A stretch of DNA of 64,000 bases from Schistocerca nitens (lineage: Eukaryota; Arthropoda; Insecta; Orthoptera; Acrididae), in the NCBI RefSeq assembly GCF_023898315.1, contig NC_064622.1, forward strand, positions 165,870,178 to 165,934,177, given 5' to 3'. Below are positions 43,400-54,088 of the stretch, in pieces. The notes below the pieces were generated by a model that was not told where the DNA came from, searched no databases, and was given only the letters and a program-made list of their open reading frames with translations. Position numbers and translations under genes: made by a program. The first letter of the stretch is position 1. Each line of letters opens with the position of its first letter.

Positions 43400-45085
43400 T
43401 TGAAAAATGCTCTTACAAGGGGAGGCCACAACGTTTGGAACACGGATTTACTGTAAACTTCGTAGACTCGTACTCCATGAGGACAACAAAATGTGTAAGC
43501 AGTAGAGCGTACTTCTCAAGTGTTACTGAGAAAATCGCAAGATAATTTCGGTCTCAAATATATATGTATTTGCGTGTGGCCATTTTTACCATGAAGCGGC
43601 TGCAGCCGATTGGTGCTGGCGCGGTAGCAAATGGATCAACGAACAAACTGAACGAGTGTCATCGGAGGTCCGCCCTGAACAAATTCAACGAACAATACAG
43701 AACAAAATTTTTTTTCTTCTTCTTCTTCTTCTTTAAAGGTGAGTGGCGTTCAAGTCGCTGGATCGCTCCATCGAGTTCCGTTCGTCAGCTTTTCTTTTTA
43801 TTTTCAACACAGTCATTTTCTTTACTATTTATATTACAATTGATATTATGGGAAAAATGTATGTATGCTTGTCCATGTCTTCAAAACTGTTCGTATTTAA
43901 TCGAAAGAGAATGAGAAATTGGTTCTCGGAAGACGCTATTAAAATACACTCGATCCTGCATAATCAATTATCAGCGCCGATATTTAAGGAAGTATTGCGT
44001 TATGCATGGTTTGCTTCCAAATTATCGTCTGAAAGAGAGGTTTTTGAAAATGTTAACGAGGTTTGTTTTTCCACGGGAAACGTCAAATGACCTTGAGCAT
44101 GCGGAAACACAGCATTTATTCAATGCAGCTGGTGCCGTTTAACTTTGTGTTTTCCATGTTTTTACGAAAAATACCATCCTGCAACTTGTGCTCGTAATGT
44201 CGAAAGCGATGATTAACTGTGCATCTTTCGAATGCCGTCTGTGCCGGTCAAAACTTCGAGGTAACAAGTCGTTTCGGGCTTCTTCCAGGTATAAGGGATT
44301 TCTTAAATCTCGGACATGCATACATTTTTAGTATCACTTTGTGTGTTTGGTCGTTTACTAGTCGATAGTTATGAATATTATATTATTTGTGATAGTAAAA
44401 ATTAGTAGACTGCCAAATAACATTGTAAATTTAATAAAAGTTCATCCGATTACATGTATTTTCCCATTACATCAATTGTAATATAAATAGTAAAGAAAAT
44501 GACTGTGTTGAAAATAAAAAAAAACTGACGAACAGAACTCGATCCAGCGATCCAGCGGCTTGAACGCCAGTCACTTTTTTTTTTAAAAAAACATTTTGTT
44601 CTATATTGTTCGTTGAATTTGTTCAGGGCGGACGTCCGATGACACTCGTTCAGTTTTGTTCGTTGATCCATTAGCTCAGTTTCTCTATCAGAAAGGGTAG
44701 CTAACGGTCTGAGCGAACACACTTTTTTCTTTTTTTTTTAATCTCATTTTGTTTGTTGTATCTGCTCTGGGCGGACGTCGAAAGACACCCGTTTCAGTTC
44801 GTTTTTGATCCGCTAACTCAGTTTTTTATTACAGAGGGCAGCTAGCCCTCTGACCGAACACGCTGAGCTACCGTGCCGGCACCGCTCGGCTGCACCCGCT
44901 TCATGGTAAAAATTGCCACGCACAGATATATATTTGACGACCGAAATTATCTTGTGATTTTCTCAGTAACGCTTGAGAAGTACGCGCTACTGCTTACACA
45001 TTTTGTTGTCCTCGTGGAGCACTACGAGTGTACGAAGTTTGCAGTAAATCCGCGTTCCAAATGTCGTGGCCTCCCCTTGTTAGAT
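43400..45085. repeat. Large inverted repeat with 585-bp spacer
   Basis: The plus arm at 43,400-43,862 and the complement of 44,448-45,085 share long blocks: 'ggacaacaaaatgtgtaagc', 'tactgagaaaatc.caagat', 'tttttaccatgaagcg', 'gaacgagtgtcatcgga' and 'tttcaacacagtcattttct'. The right arm is longer because it holds an extra unit at about 44,700-44,880, where 'gacgtccgcccagagcagat' parallels 'gacgtccgccctgaacaaat'. Each arm contains a SINE-like segment. Spacer 43,863-44,447. Confidence 0.8.
43863..44447 (+). other. Spacer of the inverted repeat with a possible TE protein piece
   Basis: The end of a plus-strand frame (43,743-44,090) reads RNWFSEDAIKIHSILHNQL, then KEVLRYAWFASKLSSEREV and FENVNEVCFS. 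It gives the impression of part of an uncharacterised transposon-encoded protein that I recall from insects, but I cannot name the family. The upstream part of the frame lies in the inverted arm and is probably not native. The rest of the spacer is non-coding. Confidence 0.35.
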
Positions 45086-45500
45086 ACAGGTGCCAAGGGG
45101 CGGTGCTCTGTCCTGTTGAAAATCAGTTTTGAGTACTGTTCTCTTAATGGTGCAAACAGCCAGATCTCCGACATATACAGGTATGTGGTTCCAATAATCG
45201 TCGTTTCTGCACAAAGAAAAGGGACTCGGCGGAAAGCACATGAAGATTTGGAGAACCTCTCTCGTGCTCGACTTTGGTACGTGTGTGATGGTTGCCACAT
45301 ATTCTTACGTCGTGGTGGTTCACTTTTCCAACTGAATTGAGTGGAGCGCATCACTAAACATTACCTGTGAAAGGAAACTGTCACATTCCATTTCTACGTC
45401 CAAAATGATATCACAAACCTCCATACGTTGTTGCTTATCACCATCGTGAAGGGCTTGAAACAACTGAATCATGTAGTGTTTGAAACTCAAATCTCACCGA
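45020..45500 (-). mobile_element. DDE transposase fragment
   Basis: The minus strand aligns with 39,095-39,287 at its start (HYMIQLFQALHDGD by sense; 'aagggcttgaaacaactgaa'). It continues through ATITHVPKSSTRE and GDLAVCTIKRT to TDFQQDRAPPLGT, matching the 'FQQDGAPPH' second-aspartate block. Two frame changes occur. It overlaps the outer part of the inverted repeat at 43,400-45,085. Family name unknown. Confidence 0.6.
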
Positions 45501-45530
45501 AGAACACGCCAGGCAAACACACGAAGGTTG

Positions 45531-45671
45531 AAACTTCCTGGCAGATTAAAACTGTGTGCCCGACCGAGACTCGAACTCGGGGCCTTTGCCTTTCGGGGGC
45601 ACACAGTTTTAATCTACCAGGAAGTTTCATATCAGCGCACACTCCGCTGCAGAGTGAAAATCTCATTCTGG
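45531..45671. mobile_element. Short tRNA-related element with 12-bp TSD
   Basis: Runs from 'aaacttcctggcagattaaa' to 'gagtgaaaatctcattctgg'. It includes an imperfect inverted repeat ('cctggcagattaaaactgtg' and 'cacagttttaatctaccagg') and a tRNA-like 'gagactcgaactcggggcc', whose complement holds a B-box-like 'cgagttcgagtctc'. Identical duplications 'acacgaaggttg' lie at 45,519-45,530 and 45,672-45,683. Probably an internally deleted SINE. Confidence 0.75.
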
Positions 45672-45689
45672 ACACGAAGGTTGTTTGAC

Positions 45690-48045
45690 TCTTGGCTAGC
45701 ACAGTGAGTAGACTTTTGTGGACTACGTGCAAATCTGTGTTGAAAGCGGTCCACGTCTTTAACGAGCACACGGGGCGGCCTGTGGATTTCCTCCCACATA
45801 TTTATTTAGCGTATGGCGCTACACACATAGTTTACACTTTTTACATTATGAAATTATATGATAAAATACACTATAAAATACATAAGTGAAGGATACATAT
45901 TCAGATAAAATATAATACATAAACACAATAAAACGTAACATCACAGCAGATATTTTGCGTTACACAAGTCTTCAAATTCTGACGTCCAAATTGGCGATCC
46001 ATTCGAGGCAGGGCGGTGTTGCGTTGAAGAAGTCAGCCCGACTCCATGGTAGGCTCTTAATTCACAATCCTGGGCGATGTGCTGTATTGTTTGATTAGGT
46101 GCCTCACAGTCACAGCTAGGACTGGGAAGCTTTCCCCACTTGTGTAGATTGTGTGCACATAGTCCATGTCCTGTTCGGATTCTGTTTAGGCTTTTCCACA
46201 GCTGTCGTGGAAGTTCAAAGCCCTTAGGTTTCTCTGGTGGACAGATAAGTTCACGGTTGTCAGGGGAGGCTCTGTCACTCCAGCTCTCGTGCCATTTAGT
46301 ATGCATGCTGAAGTTGGCCGCTGACAGTTGTTGGGCCAGTCTTAAAGAGGGATTTCTGGAGCGGAGTCGTATTCATTCCAAAGTTGGGGGAGCTTCATGG
46401 ATAGGAAGTAGGGGGTTATTCATTATTTTTGTGTATTCCTTCATCAGAGCTTCCTGTCTTCGCAGGGAGGGTGGAGCTATATGACTGAGTGTTGGAAACC
46501 AATATAGTGGGGTAGTCTTTATGCATCCAGTTATGGTTCTCATAACAGCGTTGAGCTGGGTGTCCACCTTGTTCACATGCTTGCTGGTGCACAGTACTCG
46601 GCTGCAGAGTACAGTAAGGCGAGTGCAGAGGTTCGTAGTGTGTCTGCTGCTGCTCCCCAGTTAGGGCTGCAGAGCCTCTGAATGAGGTTGTTCCGTGAGC
46701 TTATTTTATTGGATACATTTTCCAGGTGTCTTTTGAAGAATAATGTCCTATCTAGAGTGACCTCCAGGTACTTTGGATGTGGCTGATATCGCAGTTGACT
46801 GTTATTCATATGAACCTTCAGCTCATATCTCGCCGTTCTGTTGTTCAAATGAAAGCAGATGACTTCAGTCTTGTTGGGATTTGGTATTAGCCTCCATTTG
46901 GTGAAATACTCATGCATTTTGTTAGGCCAGTTGTGAGGATGTTTTCAGTGTCTTCAAACTGCTTGCTTTGGATAGCTAGGGCCATATCATCAGCATAGCT
47001 GAACTTCCTTGACATGGTTTCAGGCAGGTCAGAGATGTAAAGATTAAAGAGCATTGCTGCTAAAACTGATCCTTGAGACAGTCCATTGTTCAATTTCCTC
47101 TGTTTGCTTATGTCATTACCCTGTATCACCTGGAAGTATCTATCCGAAAGCATGTTGTTGATAAGTCTCAGTGTCATGCGGCAGGGGTTTACTTTTATCA
47201 GTTTGTGTAGAAGTCCTTCCTTCCATACAGTGTCATAGGCAGCTGTTAGGTCTATGAAAGCTACCGCAGTCTTTTTTTGTTTTTGAAAACCTGCTTCAAT
47301 ATATGTCGTTAGACTTAGAACCTGATCTGAGCAGCTCCTATTGGGTCTGAAACCTGCCTGCTCTGGTGGGATGACTTCTAGGATTCGTGGGCCCAGGCAG
47401 TTGAGAAGTAGCCGTTCCAGAAGTTTGTAGCAGCAGCTGAGAAGAGCGATAGGGCGGTAACTTTTGGCTTTATCTGACGGTTAGTTTGGTTTCAGCACAG
47501 CAATTATTTCAGTAATTTTAAAAGCTTTTGGCAGGCAGCTCGATGTTAGTATGCATAAGTAAAACTTGGTCAGCCATTTCTTCGTTTCCTTCCCACATCG
47601 AGTCAGGAATTCAGGGTGCATTCCATCATAATCACGCGCCTTACCCGTTTTAACATCACTGAGAGCAGCTTCTAGTTCTTCAATTTTGAAGCTCCGAGAG
47701 TACTCAGTTTCTTGAGGTGTTGTTCGCTGTATGTTTATGTATTCACTTTTTACTTTTAGTGTGTGGTGTTTGTCTCGTGGTGCTCTAGATAGTGATACAA
47801 TTCGACTTGTTATCTGGTCTGGTAGCACTGTACGAGCTACTTTGATTGGTGGTTTACTTCCTCCCACATAAACAAGTGTTTTGAAGCTGTTTGAGCGATC
47901 GTCGTATGCTTTGAGCTGTATGAGTGCCGTTCTCTCAACGAAAAGCTAGCCGTACAATTATAGCCACAGTGCATCTGTTCAAACGCTTTTTGTTGTTTTG
48001 TTATTGCCATCATGACTGGTCGCACATTGGGTAACGGACGGGCAA
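45690..48045 (-). mobile_element. LINE (jockey-like), copy 1
   Basis: The minus strand encodes, from about 47,867 down: KIEELEAALSDVKTGKAR by sense, KSYRPIALLSCCYKLLER, PPEQAGFRPNRSCSDQ, VAFIDLTAAYDTVWKEG, LSQGSVLAAMLFNLYISDLP and SYADDMALAIQ (the catalytic YADD), then NPNKTEVICFH. The C-terminus is RIRTGHGLCAHNLHKWG with a CDC...H...C cluster, ending near 45,941. A nonsense change at about 47,481 and frameshifts near 46,917 and 46,573 break it. The 3' UTR reaches the left edge of the duplication. Confidence 0.88.
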
Positions 48046-48429
48046 CCGAGCTAGCTGACCCAGGGCAATCTCACGAACTGGCAAATAAAAATTACGCCAA
48101 GATAAACTCTTAGCTACGATGCATAATTTAAAATTTACTGCAAGTTTCTAACATCATTCATATAGAAGATATAGTCTTGTGAAATCGGATGAATCTTTTT
48201 AAACAACTTGTAATTTATTTAGCAGTGGCCAAAGCTGCTCTATCCGCTAGCATTACAATACACGATAAGTTACCCCCAGCTGTCTACGTAATATTTATTA
48301 GATTTTTACAAGAAGTGGATATTCGACTGCAACCCACTTTTATGAGGACCAAGAAGACCACTGAACGATGAACAACCTGGCATCTCTTCAGTTGCAGTCA
48401 AGTCTGACAGTATGTTACCACTGTAGATG
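48046..48429. other. Unassigned spacer (repeated in copy 2)
   Basis: No motif recognised. It may be the 5' part of the LINE on the left, but I cannot show it. In copy 2 (about 57,472-57,860) a few substitutions and small indels occur near 48,220-48,240. Confidence 0.4.
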
Positions 48430-49720
48430 CTGCTTACCTTTGTTGTTGTCACGGTCTTCAGTTTTGGTTTGATGCAGCTCTCTGTGCTACTCTATCCTGT
48501 GCTAGCTTCTTTATCTCCGAATAACTATTGCAGCCTGCATCCTTCTGAATCTGCTTACTGCATTCCCTCTTCGACTTTTACCTCTCCCCCCCCCCCCCCC
48601 CACCACTTCCCTCCAAAACTAACTAGGTGATCCCTCGATGCACAAAATGTGTCCTACCAACCAATCTCATATTCAGTACCTCCTCATTAGTTACGTGATC
48701 TACCCATCTTATCTTTAGCATTCTTCTGTAGCACCACATTTCAAAAGCTGCTATTCTCTTCTTGTTTAAACTATTTATCGTCCATTTTTCACTTCCATAT
48801 AAGACTACACTGCATGCAAATATTTTCAGAAAAGACGTCCTAATACGTAAATCTGTATTCGATTTAACGAACTTCTCTTCTTCAGAAACGCTTTTCTTTC
48901 CATTGCCAGTCTACATTTTATATCATCTCTACTTCGGCCATCATCAGTTATTTTTCTACCCAAGTAACTACAGTTCCCTACTACTTTCAGTGTCTCGCTT
49001 CCTAATCTAATTGCGCATCGTTGTTTCGATTTTGTTGATTTTCTCTAAGCCTACAAATGCTTTAAAAGTATGTCTGCTTTATCTTGACCTATCTTCTAAG
49101 ATAAGTCGTCCGGTCAGTATTGCTGCGCGTGTTCCTACTTTTCTCCGGAATCCAAGCTGATCACCCCCGAGGAAAGCTTCTGACAGTTTTTCCCTTGTTC
49201 CGTAAAGAGTTCGTGTTAGTAGTTTGCAACCACGACTTATTAAACTGATAGTTCGGCAATACTCACACTTGTCAGCACACGCTTTCTTTGGAACTGATTT
49301 TGCTATATTCTTCTTGACATCTGAGGGTATCTCGCCTGTCTCATGCATCTTGCACACCAGATGGAAGAGTTTTGTCACGACTGGTCCTCCCGAGGCTGTT
49401 AGTAGTTCTGACGGAATGTCGTCTACCCCTGGGGCCTTGACTCGACTCAGGTCTTTCACTACTCTATCATTGCCTCTCCCAGTATCATATTTGCCATCTC
49501 ATCTTCATCTAGGTCCTCTTCCAGTTCTATAATATTGCCTTCAAGTTCATCTCCCTTGATAGACCCTCTATATAGTCCTTCGACCTTTCAATTTTCCCTT
49601 CTTTGCTTAGGACTGGTTTTCCATCTAAGCCCTTGATATTCATAAAACTGCTTCTCTTTTCTCCAAAAGCCTCTTTAATTTTCCTGTAGTCGTTACCATT
49701 ACGCCTCGCTTATTTTTTAA
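48430..49720 (-). mobile_element. LINE fragment A, internally deleted, copy 1
   Basis: The minus strand matches the LINE at 5,894-7,770. It reads FGEKRSSFMNIKGLDGKP-like coding at about 49,650, then a 126-codon frame (49,079-49,459) with VKAPGVDDIPSELL, VTKLFHLVCKMHETGEIPSD and QLGFRRKVGTRAAILTGRLI. It then jumps to the thumb region (LGSETLKVVGNCSYLG by sense, about 49,010) and the 3' end near 48,440. The palm with the catalytic aspartates is missing at about 49,080. A poly-C run of about 16 occurs near 48,587. Confidence 0.8.
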
Positions 49721-50390
49721 TTACGGTTTCCCGTCGATGAGATTCGGTTTCCCGAGAAATCATTTATCCATTGCTTCGGTTTCTCAAGGATTTGTGAGCT
49801 CGGGTTCTCTTAACTCTGTGAGCGCCACTCACCGAAGTCTCTGCACTACAGTCTGGGTTGCTCCAGAGCATTATGGAGGCATCACGAACGATTCACAGCT
49901 CACGAAACTACCGAAGCCGTAGTTTGCTACAGGTCTCTCCCACACAGTGGCCTCCCAGTAGCTTGGATTACAGGAGTATTCCACGACTTCCAGCCCTTTT
50001 CTTGCTTATGAATACATAAAGAGTCAATATCTACATTAACTTAAAACTACGTCAGCCGGGGCAACTATGACTAATTACTCTCTTCAAGGATAAATTGCGT
50101 CACGCAAAAATCAAATAAATGAAACAATCGCACTCGTTCTGCCATTAACTAAAACTAAGTTCTCAGCGCAGACTACGGAAAACATCAGTGGCCTTCAGTG
50201 TCGTCACAATACCACTGAGGCAAATACCTCTCACTAAGCTTATGCCATGGTCGCCCTCACGACTCCTCGTAAGCTGCTTCCGCCACTCGACGGACCGATG
50301 ACGACATTGTTTGCACCACTCGTGACGTAGTGCATTCGTTCTTCTGGCCAGCGGCGTCCGGGACTATCAGCAGCATTATGAAAACAGCTG
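49721..50390. other. Unassigned segment between two LINE pieces
   Basis: About 670 bp with repeated 'cggtttc' themes at 49,725-49,790 ('ttacggtttcccgtcgatga', 'ttcggtttcccgagaaatca', 'ttcggtttctcaagg'). No coding motif. The same segment is present in copy 2. It may be an LTR-like or other repeat. Confidence 0.4.
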
Positions 50391-51125
50391 CCCATTACCG
50401 GTGTTTTACTTATGTTGATGTTCATAATATAGCCTCTTTTCAAGATACTATCCATTACGTTCATCTTAATATCCAAGTTCTTCGCCGTCTCTGACACAAT
50501 TGGAAAATGGTTCAAATGGCTCTGAGCAGTATGGGACTTAACACTGAGGTCATCAGTCCCCTAGAACTTAGGACTACTTAAACCTAACGAACCTAAGGAC
50601 ATCACACACATCCATGCCCGAGGCAGGATTCGAACCTGCGACCGTAGCAGTCGCGCGGTTCCGCACTGAAGAGCCTAGAACCGCTCGGCCACAACGGCCG
50701 ACACAGAATTGGAGCGTCATCTTCAAACGTCAAAGTTTTCATTTCTTCTCCCTGAATTTTAGTTCCCTTTCCTAATTTCTCTTTGGCTTCCTTCACTGCT
50801 TGCTCAAAGTACAGGCTAACTAGCATATGGATAGGTTACAAACCTGCCTTACGCCTTCCCCAACTACTGCTCCCCTATCACGTCCTTCGACACATACAAC
50901 TACAGTCTGGTTTCTGTACACGGCGTTGATAACTTTTAGTTCTCTGTATTTTATCCCTGCCATCTTCAAGAGTGTATTCCATTCAAAATTTTCAAAAGCT
51001 TTCTGTCAATCTACAAATGGTAGAAACGTATATTTGCCTGTCCCCAATACATCTGCTAAGATAAGTAGTAGTGTCAGTATTGCCTCCCGTATTCACACTT
51101 TTTCCCGTAACAAAAACTAATCTTT
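50391..51125 (-). mobile_element. LINE fragment B, split by a SINE, copy 1
   Basis: The minus strand carries the RT middle part of the same LINE family: TGKYTFLPFVD by sense, then SLYFEQAVKEAKEKLGKGT, GEEMKTLTFEDDAPIL (FADD-type site changed to FEDD), and, beyond the SINE, SETAKNLDIKMNVMDSILKR and GYIMNINISKT. This is roughly the segment lacking in fragment A, so A and B could be parts of one rearranged insertion. Confidence 0.8.
50504..50699 (-). mobile_element. tRNA-derived SINE (family B), copy 1
   Basis: A complete minus-strand copy from the tail 'aaaatggttcaaatggctct' to the head 'ccgctcggccacaacggcc'. Duplications 'gacacaattgg' (50,493-50,503) and 'gacacagaattgg' (50,700-50,712). It sits inside LINE fragment B. 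Confidence 0.9.
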
Positions 51126-51703
51126 CCTGAGATCGGTTTCTACAATTTTTTCTCATTTTCCTGTAAATAATTTGTCACGTAATTTTACAACCGTGACATT
51201 TTTACGCGGTCCATGCACATTAATGTGACCACCGCCTACGTTCGACGTCAGCGTGCAATAACCACTCACAGACGGCAGCTGGCAGCACTATCAGTGGAGG
51301 GTACATGAAGTGTGTCGGGGGGATCCTGAAAACAGTGCAGTCGTTGTCGTAATGCCAAGCGGAACGATTTATCAGACGTCCAGAATGGTATGATCATTGG
51401 CTTTCGGGCCAAGGATGGAAACGAAGTGGCTAAGTTTGTAAACTGTTCGCGTGCCGCCGTGTTTAAACTATTTCGTGCAGTTCACTCAGGGGAGTTCCTG
51501 CATTTAAACTAACATTTACAGACCTGAAAGAGTGAAGTAGTATATATAATATGTTTAAGTCGACATGCCTAGGTATTTTCAGGTAAGTAAATGATTTCAG
51601 TAAAGTTGTTAACTATAGCCTCACAATCAGAACGATGATTTTTGTCTATACAAAATTTGTTTCAGTAACAAATTAAACACATTAAAATACTAGAACACAA
51701 CTT

Positions 51704-52258
51704 ATGCAGAACCCAACATCTCCAATAAAAATTAAAAGGGCAATCAAGGCCTACCTGATGCTTGGGAGCCTCTTTAGCTGGAATCACAGGGCTGCCTTTT
51801 TGAGTATATTCCTTTCCTTTGCCGCGTTAATTCCTTCTTTTCACTTTGAACGCTACCTTCACCTCTCTTCCTCCGTTTTGGTGCAGTTTTCCTTTCCATT
51901 TTTCAATATTGTGTATTATATACCTAAAATAATTTCTTCAGCAGTGTCCTATTGTTACAAACAAACCACAGAGTTACTTCAACTGTCAACAATTCACACA
52001 AGTACGCACCAGGACAATAACATAGACAGAGGGTGCATGACGCTTTATATGAACATCTTTGCTAATGTTAGACGTGAGTACCATCTTGTGACAGGTGTAA
52101 ATACTGTTTTGCGCTGTTTAGGTGCTTGTATCGGATTATATGCTATTGGCGTTGACAGTTACAGCAGAATTTCACCTATAACTCAAATTTTCATTTTTTG
52201 GCACTTGACCCGTTATTTACTTACATGCCACAATTTGCCCTCCAATGACCACAGATAA
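51704..52258 (+). CDS. Hypothetical 184-aa open frame, probably not a gene
   Basis: An ATG-started frame within the unclassified insert. It has several hydrophobic stretches (AAFLSIFLSFAALIPSF; VLRCLGACIGLYAIGV; IFIFWHLTRYLLTC) that could span membranes, but composition in AT-rich DNA also gives such runs. In copy 2 a 10-bp duplication shifts the frame after 125 residues. That argues against strong constraint, or marks copy 2 as broken. No family recognised. Confidence 0.15.
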   Translation: MQNPTSPIKIKRAIKAYLMLGSLFSWNHRAAFLSIFLSFAALIPSFHFERYLHLSSSVLVQFSFPFFNIVYYIPKIISSAVSYCYKQTTELLQLSTIHTSTHQDNNIDRGCMTLYMNIFANVRREYHLVTGVNTVLRCLGACIGLYAIGVDSYSRISPITQIFIFWHLTRYLLTCHNLPSNDHR

Positions 52259-53165
52259 GCTGCATATCTTTCTATATATCAGGAGTCCATCATTAGCATG
52301 ATTTTTTTTTTGTGCAATCGGTAGTGGATGTCAAAAAAAAGTGATTTGAGATTGCCCAATATAGACTACTGGATGAATGGCTCCATCATTGGATCACGGA
52401 GTGTGACATGAAGATAAAAGGTTTAATTGTGTAGTAAAAAGGTAATAATTTGGTGGTGCATTATGTGTACACCACACAGTAGCGCAGGCCAGATGCTCAA
52501 ATCATCACTACTGCTAACCAGAATCCAGCGTCCCACAGCCACCAAGTGATCACTGAGAAGAGTGACTGATATTTGAGTTTTTCGAATAGTTAATTGTGAA
52601 AGTGAAGTGCTCTTATTGTATGTGGTAATTAGATTTGGCTTTGTTTGTGGCACATGACACATCAACAGGTCATGAAAAAGTCAATACAGAATGGTGCAGT
52701 ATTCACTATGGGTTCTGAAGATACCCTCTTTAATATTTTTATCCCCACATATGAAGAAAGCTGCATCACTAAATGTACATCATCTTTTTAAATCTGTGTA
52801 CTGTTGTCCATGTCAGAGTAGTTATCATAGTCTTGGTTTCACCAGCTGAAAGGGAGGGATCTTGGAAGGGGTGATCCACAACCACCTTGTCTGGATCATA
52901 TAATCCATGCATCTTTTTGTATTCTTTAAGTGTAAGTTAGTTTAGTTTTCAACTAATAGGTATATTGTACAACCTTGAGAAAGGCCTGCAAGACTACTTG
53001 GATGTAGATTATCCTCAGACAAACCCCATACATGGAGGTTGTAGGGATATATTCCTCGTCTTCTGTGGTCCTCTGTTTCACCTTGTTTGAATTTTCTCAT
53101 TTTGAGAAGACAGAAGCACATTCTAAGCCAAGATTACATAAATATTTCTTTATGTAAAACACCAG

Positions 53166-53270
53166 TTTCGACAGACTTTGCTGTCATCTTCAGGTCTGTA
53201 CAGCTTAAATGAACATATCATAATACAAAGATTTTTTAAGACCTGAAGACGACAGCAAAGACTGTTGAAA
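53166..53270. repeat. Hairpin, 32-bp arms
   Basis: Arms 53,166-53,197 and 53,239-53,270 are reverse complements with 3 mismatches ('gctgtcatcttcaggtct' and 'agacctgaagacgacagc'), with a 41-bp loop. Also present in copy 2. It could be the end of a short dispersed repeat. Confidence 0.85.
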
Positions 53271-53887
53271 GGTTTTTAAAATAAAGGTATGTTTACAGAT
53301 TCTTGGCTACAGATTTTTTTTTCTTTTTTTGCCTTGTTATTTTTGATAAGAACCATCAACACTCAGCCGAGGCAATTGTGGTGCACCACAGGCCATAGAT
53401 GACAGGGGTGAAAGCCGGCTGCGGAGATGTGAATGGGCGAATAGACGTACAACTGTTGAGCAACTAACAGCCCCAGATGAACCAACGGGCTGCCAACAAT
53501 GTCTCCTCAATGACCGTTCAGCGAACGTTGATGCGTAGCAGGCGCCTGTTTCATGCACATATGCTGCACGCAGTTCATCGGTCATGGAGGCTGGAATTTG
53601 CACGCCAATGCCGCATCTGGACGTGCACTAAGTGGCGACAGGTGGGCTTTTCAGGTGAATCTCGTTTTATGCTCTATCGGCGTGAAACGTCTGAAAATAA
53701 ATATCCTGCAACAATCGTCGGAGTTCCACACAGAGGAGGGGGCGTTATGGTTTGGGGAATGTTTTCGTGGGATTTCCTGAGCGATCTCGTCATTTTGGAA
53801 ACCACAATGGATCAACTAAAGTATGCATCTATTCTTTGGGACCATATCCACGGGGTCTGCTTTTTCCGCGGCACAATGGCATCTGCC

Positions 53888-54088
53888 GCGCAGGATTAGC
53901 CGAGCGGTCTGAGGTGCTGCAGTCGTGGACTGTGCGGCTGATCCTGGCGGAGGTTCGAGTCCTCCCTCGGGCATGGGTGTGTGTGTCTGTCCTTAGGTTA
54001 GTTAGGTTTAATTAGTTCTAAGTTCTAGGTGACTGATGACCTCAGCAGTTAAGTCGCATAGTACTCAGAGCCATTTGAACCAACCACG
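53888..54088 (+). mobile_element. tRNA-derived SINE (family B tail, different head), copy 1
   Basis: The head 'gcaggattagccgagcggtc' with 'gaggtgctgcagtcgtggac' and B box 'ggttcgagtcc' differs from other family B copies. The tail is the same ('gtccttaggttagttaggtt', 'gagccatttgaacca'). Duplications 'atggcatctgcc' (53,876-53,887) and 'atggcatctacc' (54,089-54,100). It interrupts the Tc1 transposase. Confidence 0.88.

Larger units (their letters stand above)
51490..53359. mobile_element. 1.87-kb unclassified insert in the Tc1 element, copy 1
   Basis: Identical 'cactcag' lies at 51,483-51,489 and 53,360-53,366, at the points where Tc1 sequence stops and resumes, suggesting a 7-bp target duplication. 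The insert starts 'gggagttcctgcatttaaac' and ends 'gataagaaccatcaa'; I see no terminal inverted repeats. It contains a 184-codon frame, a 32-bp-arm hairpin at 53,166-53,270 and AT-rich DNA. No transposase or RT motif is visible. Confidence 0.6.

Noticed and set aside
43040-43456. 138-codon plus-strand frame
   Set aside because: Starts in a SINE and ends in the inverted repeat. No known domain.
45692-45889. Identical 65-codon plus-strand frames at 45,692-45,889 and 55,746-55,943 (MASTVSRLLW...), which look conserved
   Set aside because: They are identical because the DNA is duplicated, and they lie antisense to the LINE 3' UTR. No motif or independent conservation.
48427-49532. Plus-strand frames of 67-102 codons across 48,427-49,532 and in copy 2
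   Set aside because: They are antisense shadows of the LINE reverse-transcriptase coding region on the minus strand.
52423-52665. 80-codon minus-strand frame identical in both duplicate copies
   Set aside because: Identity reflects the duplication. No motif and no signals of a gene.
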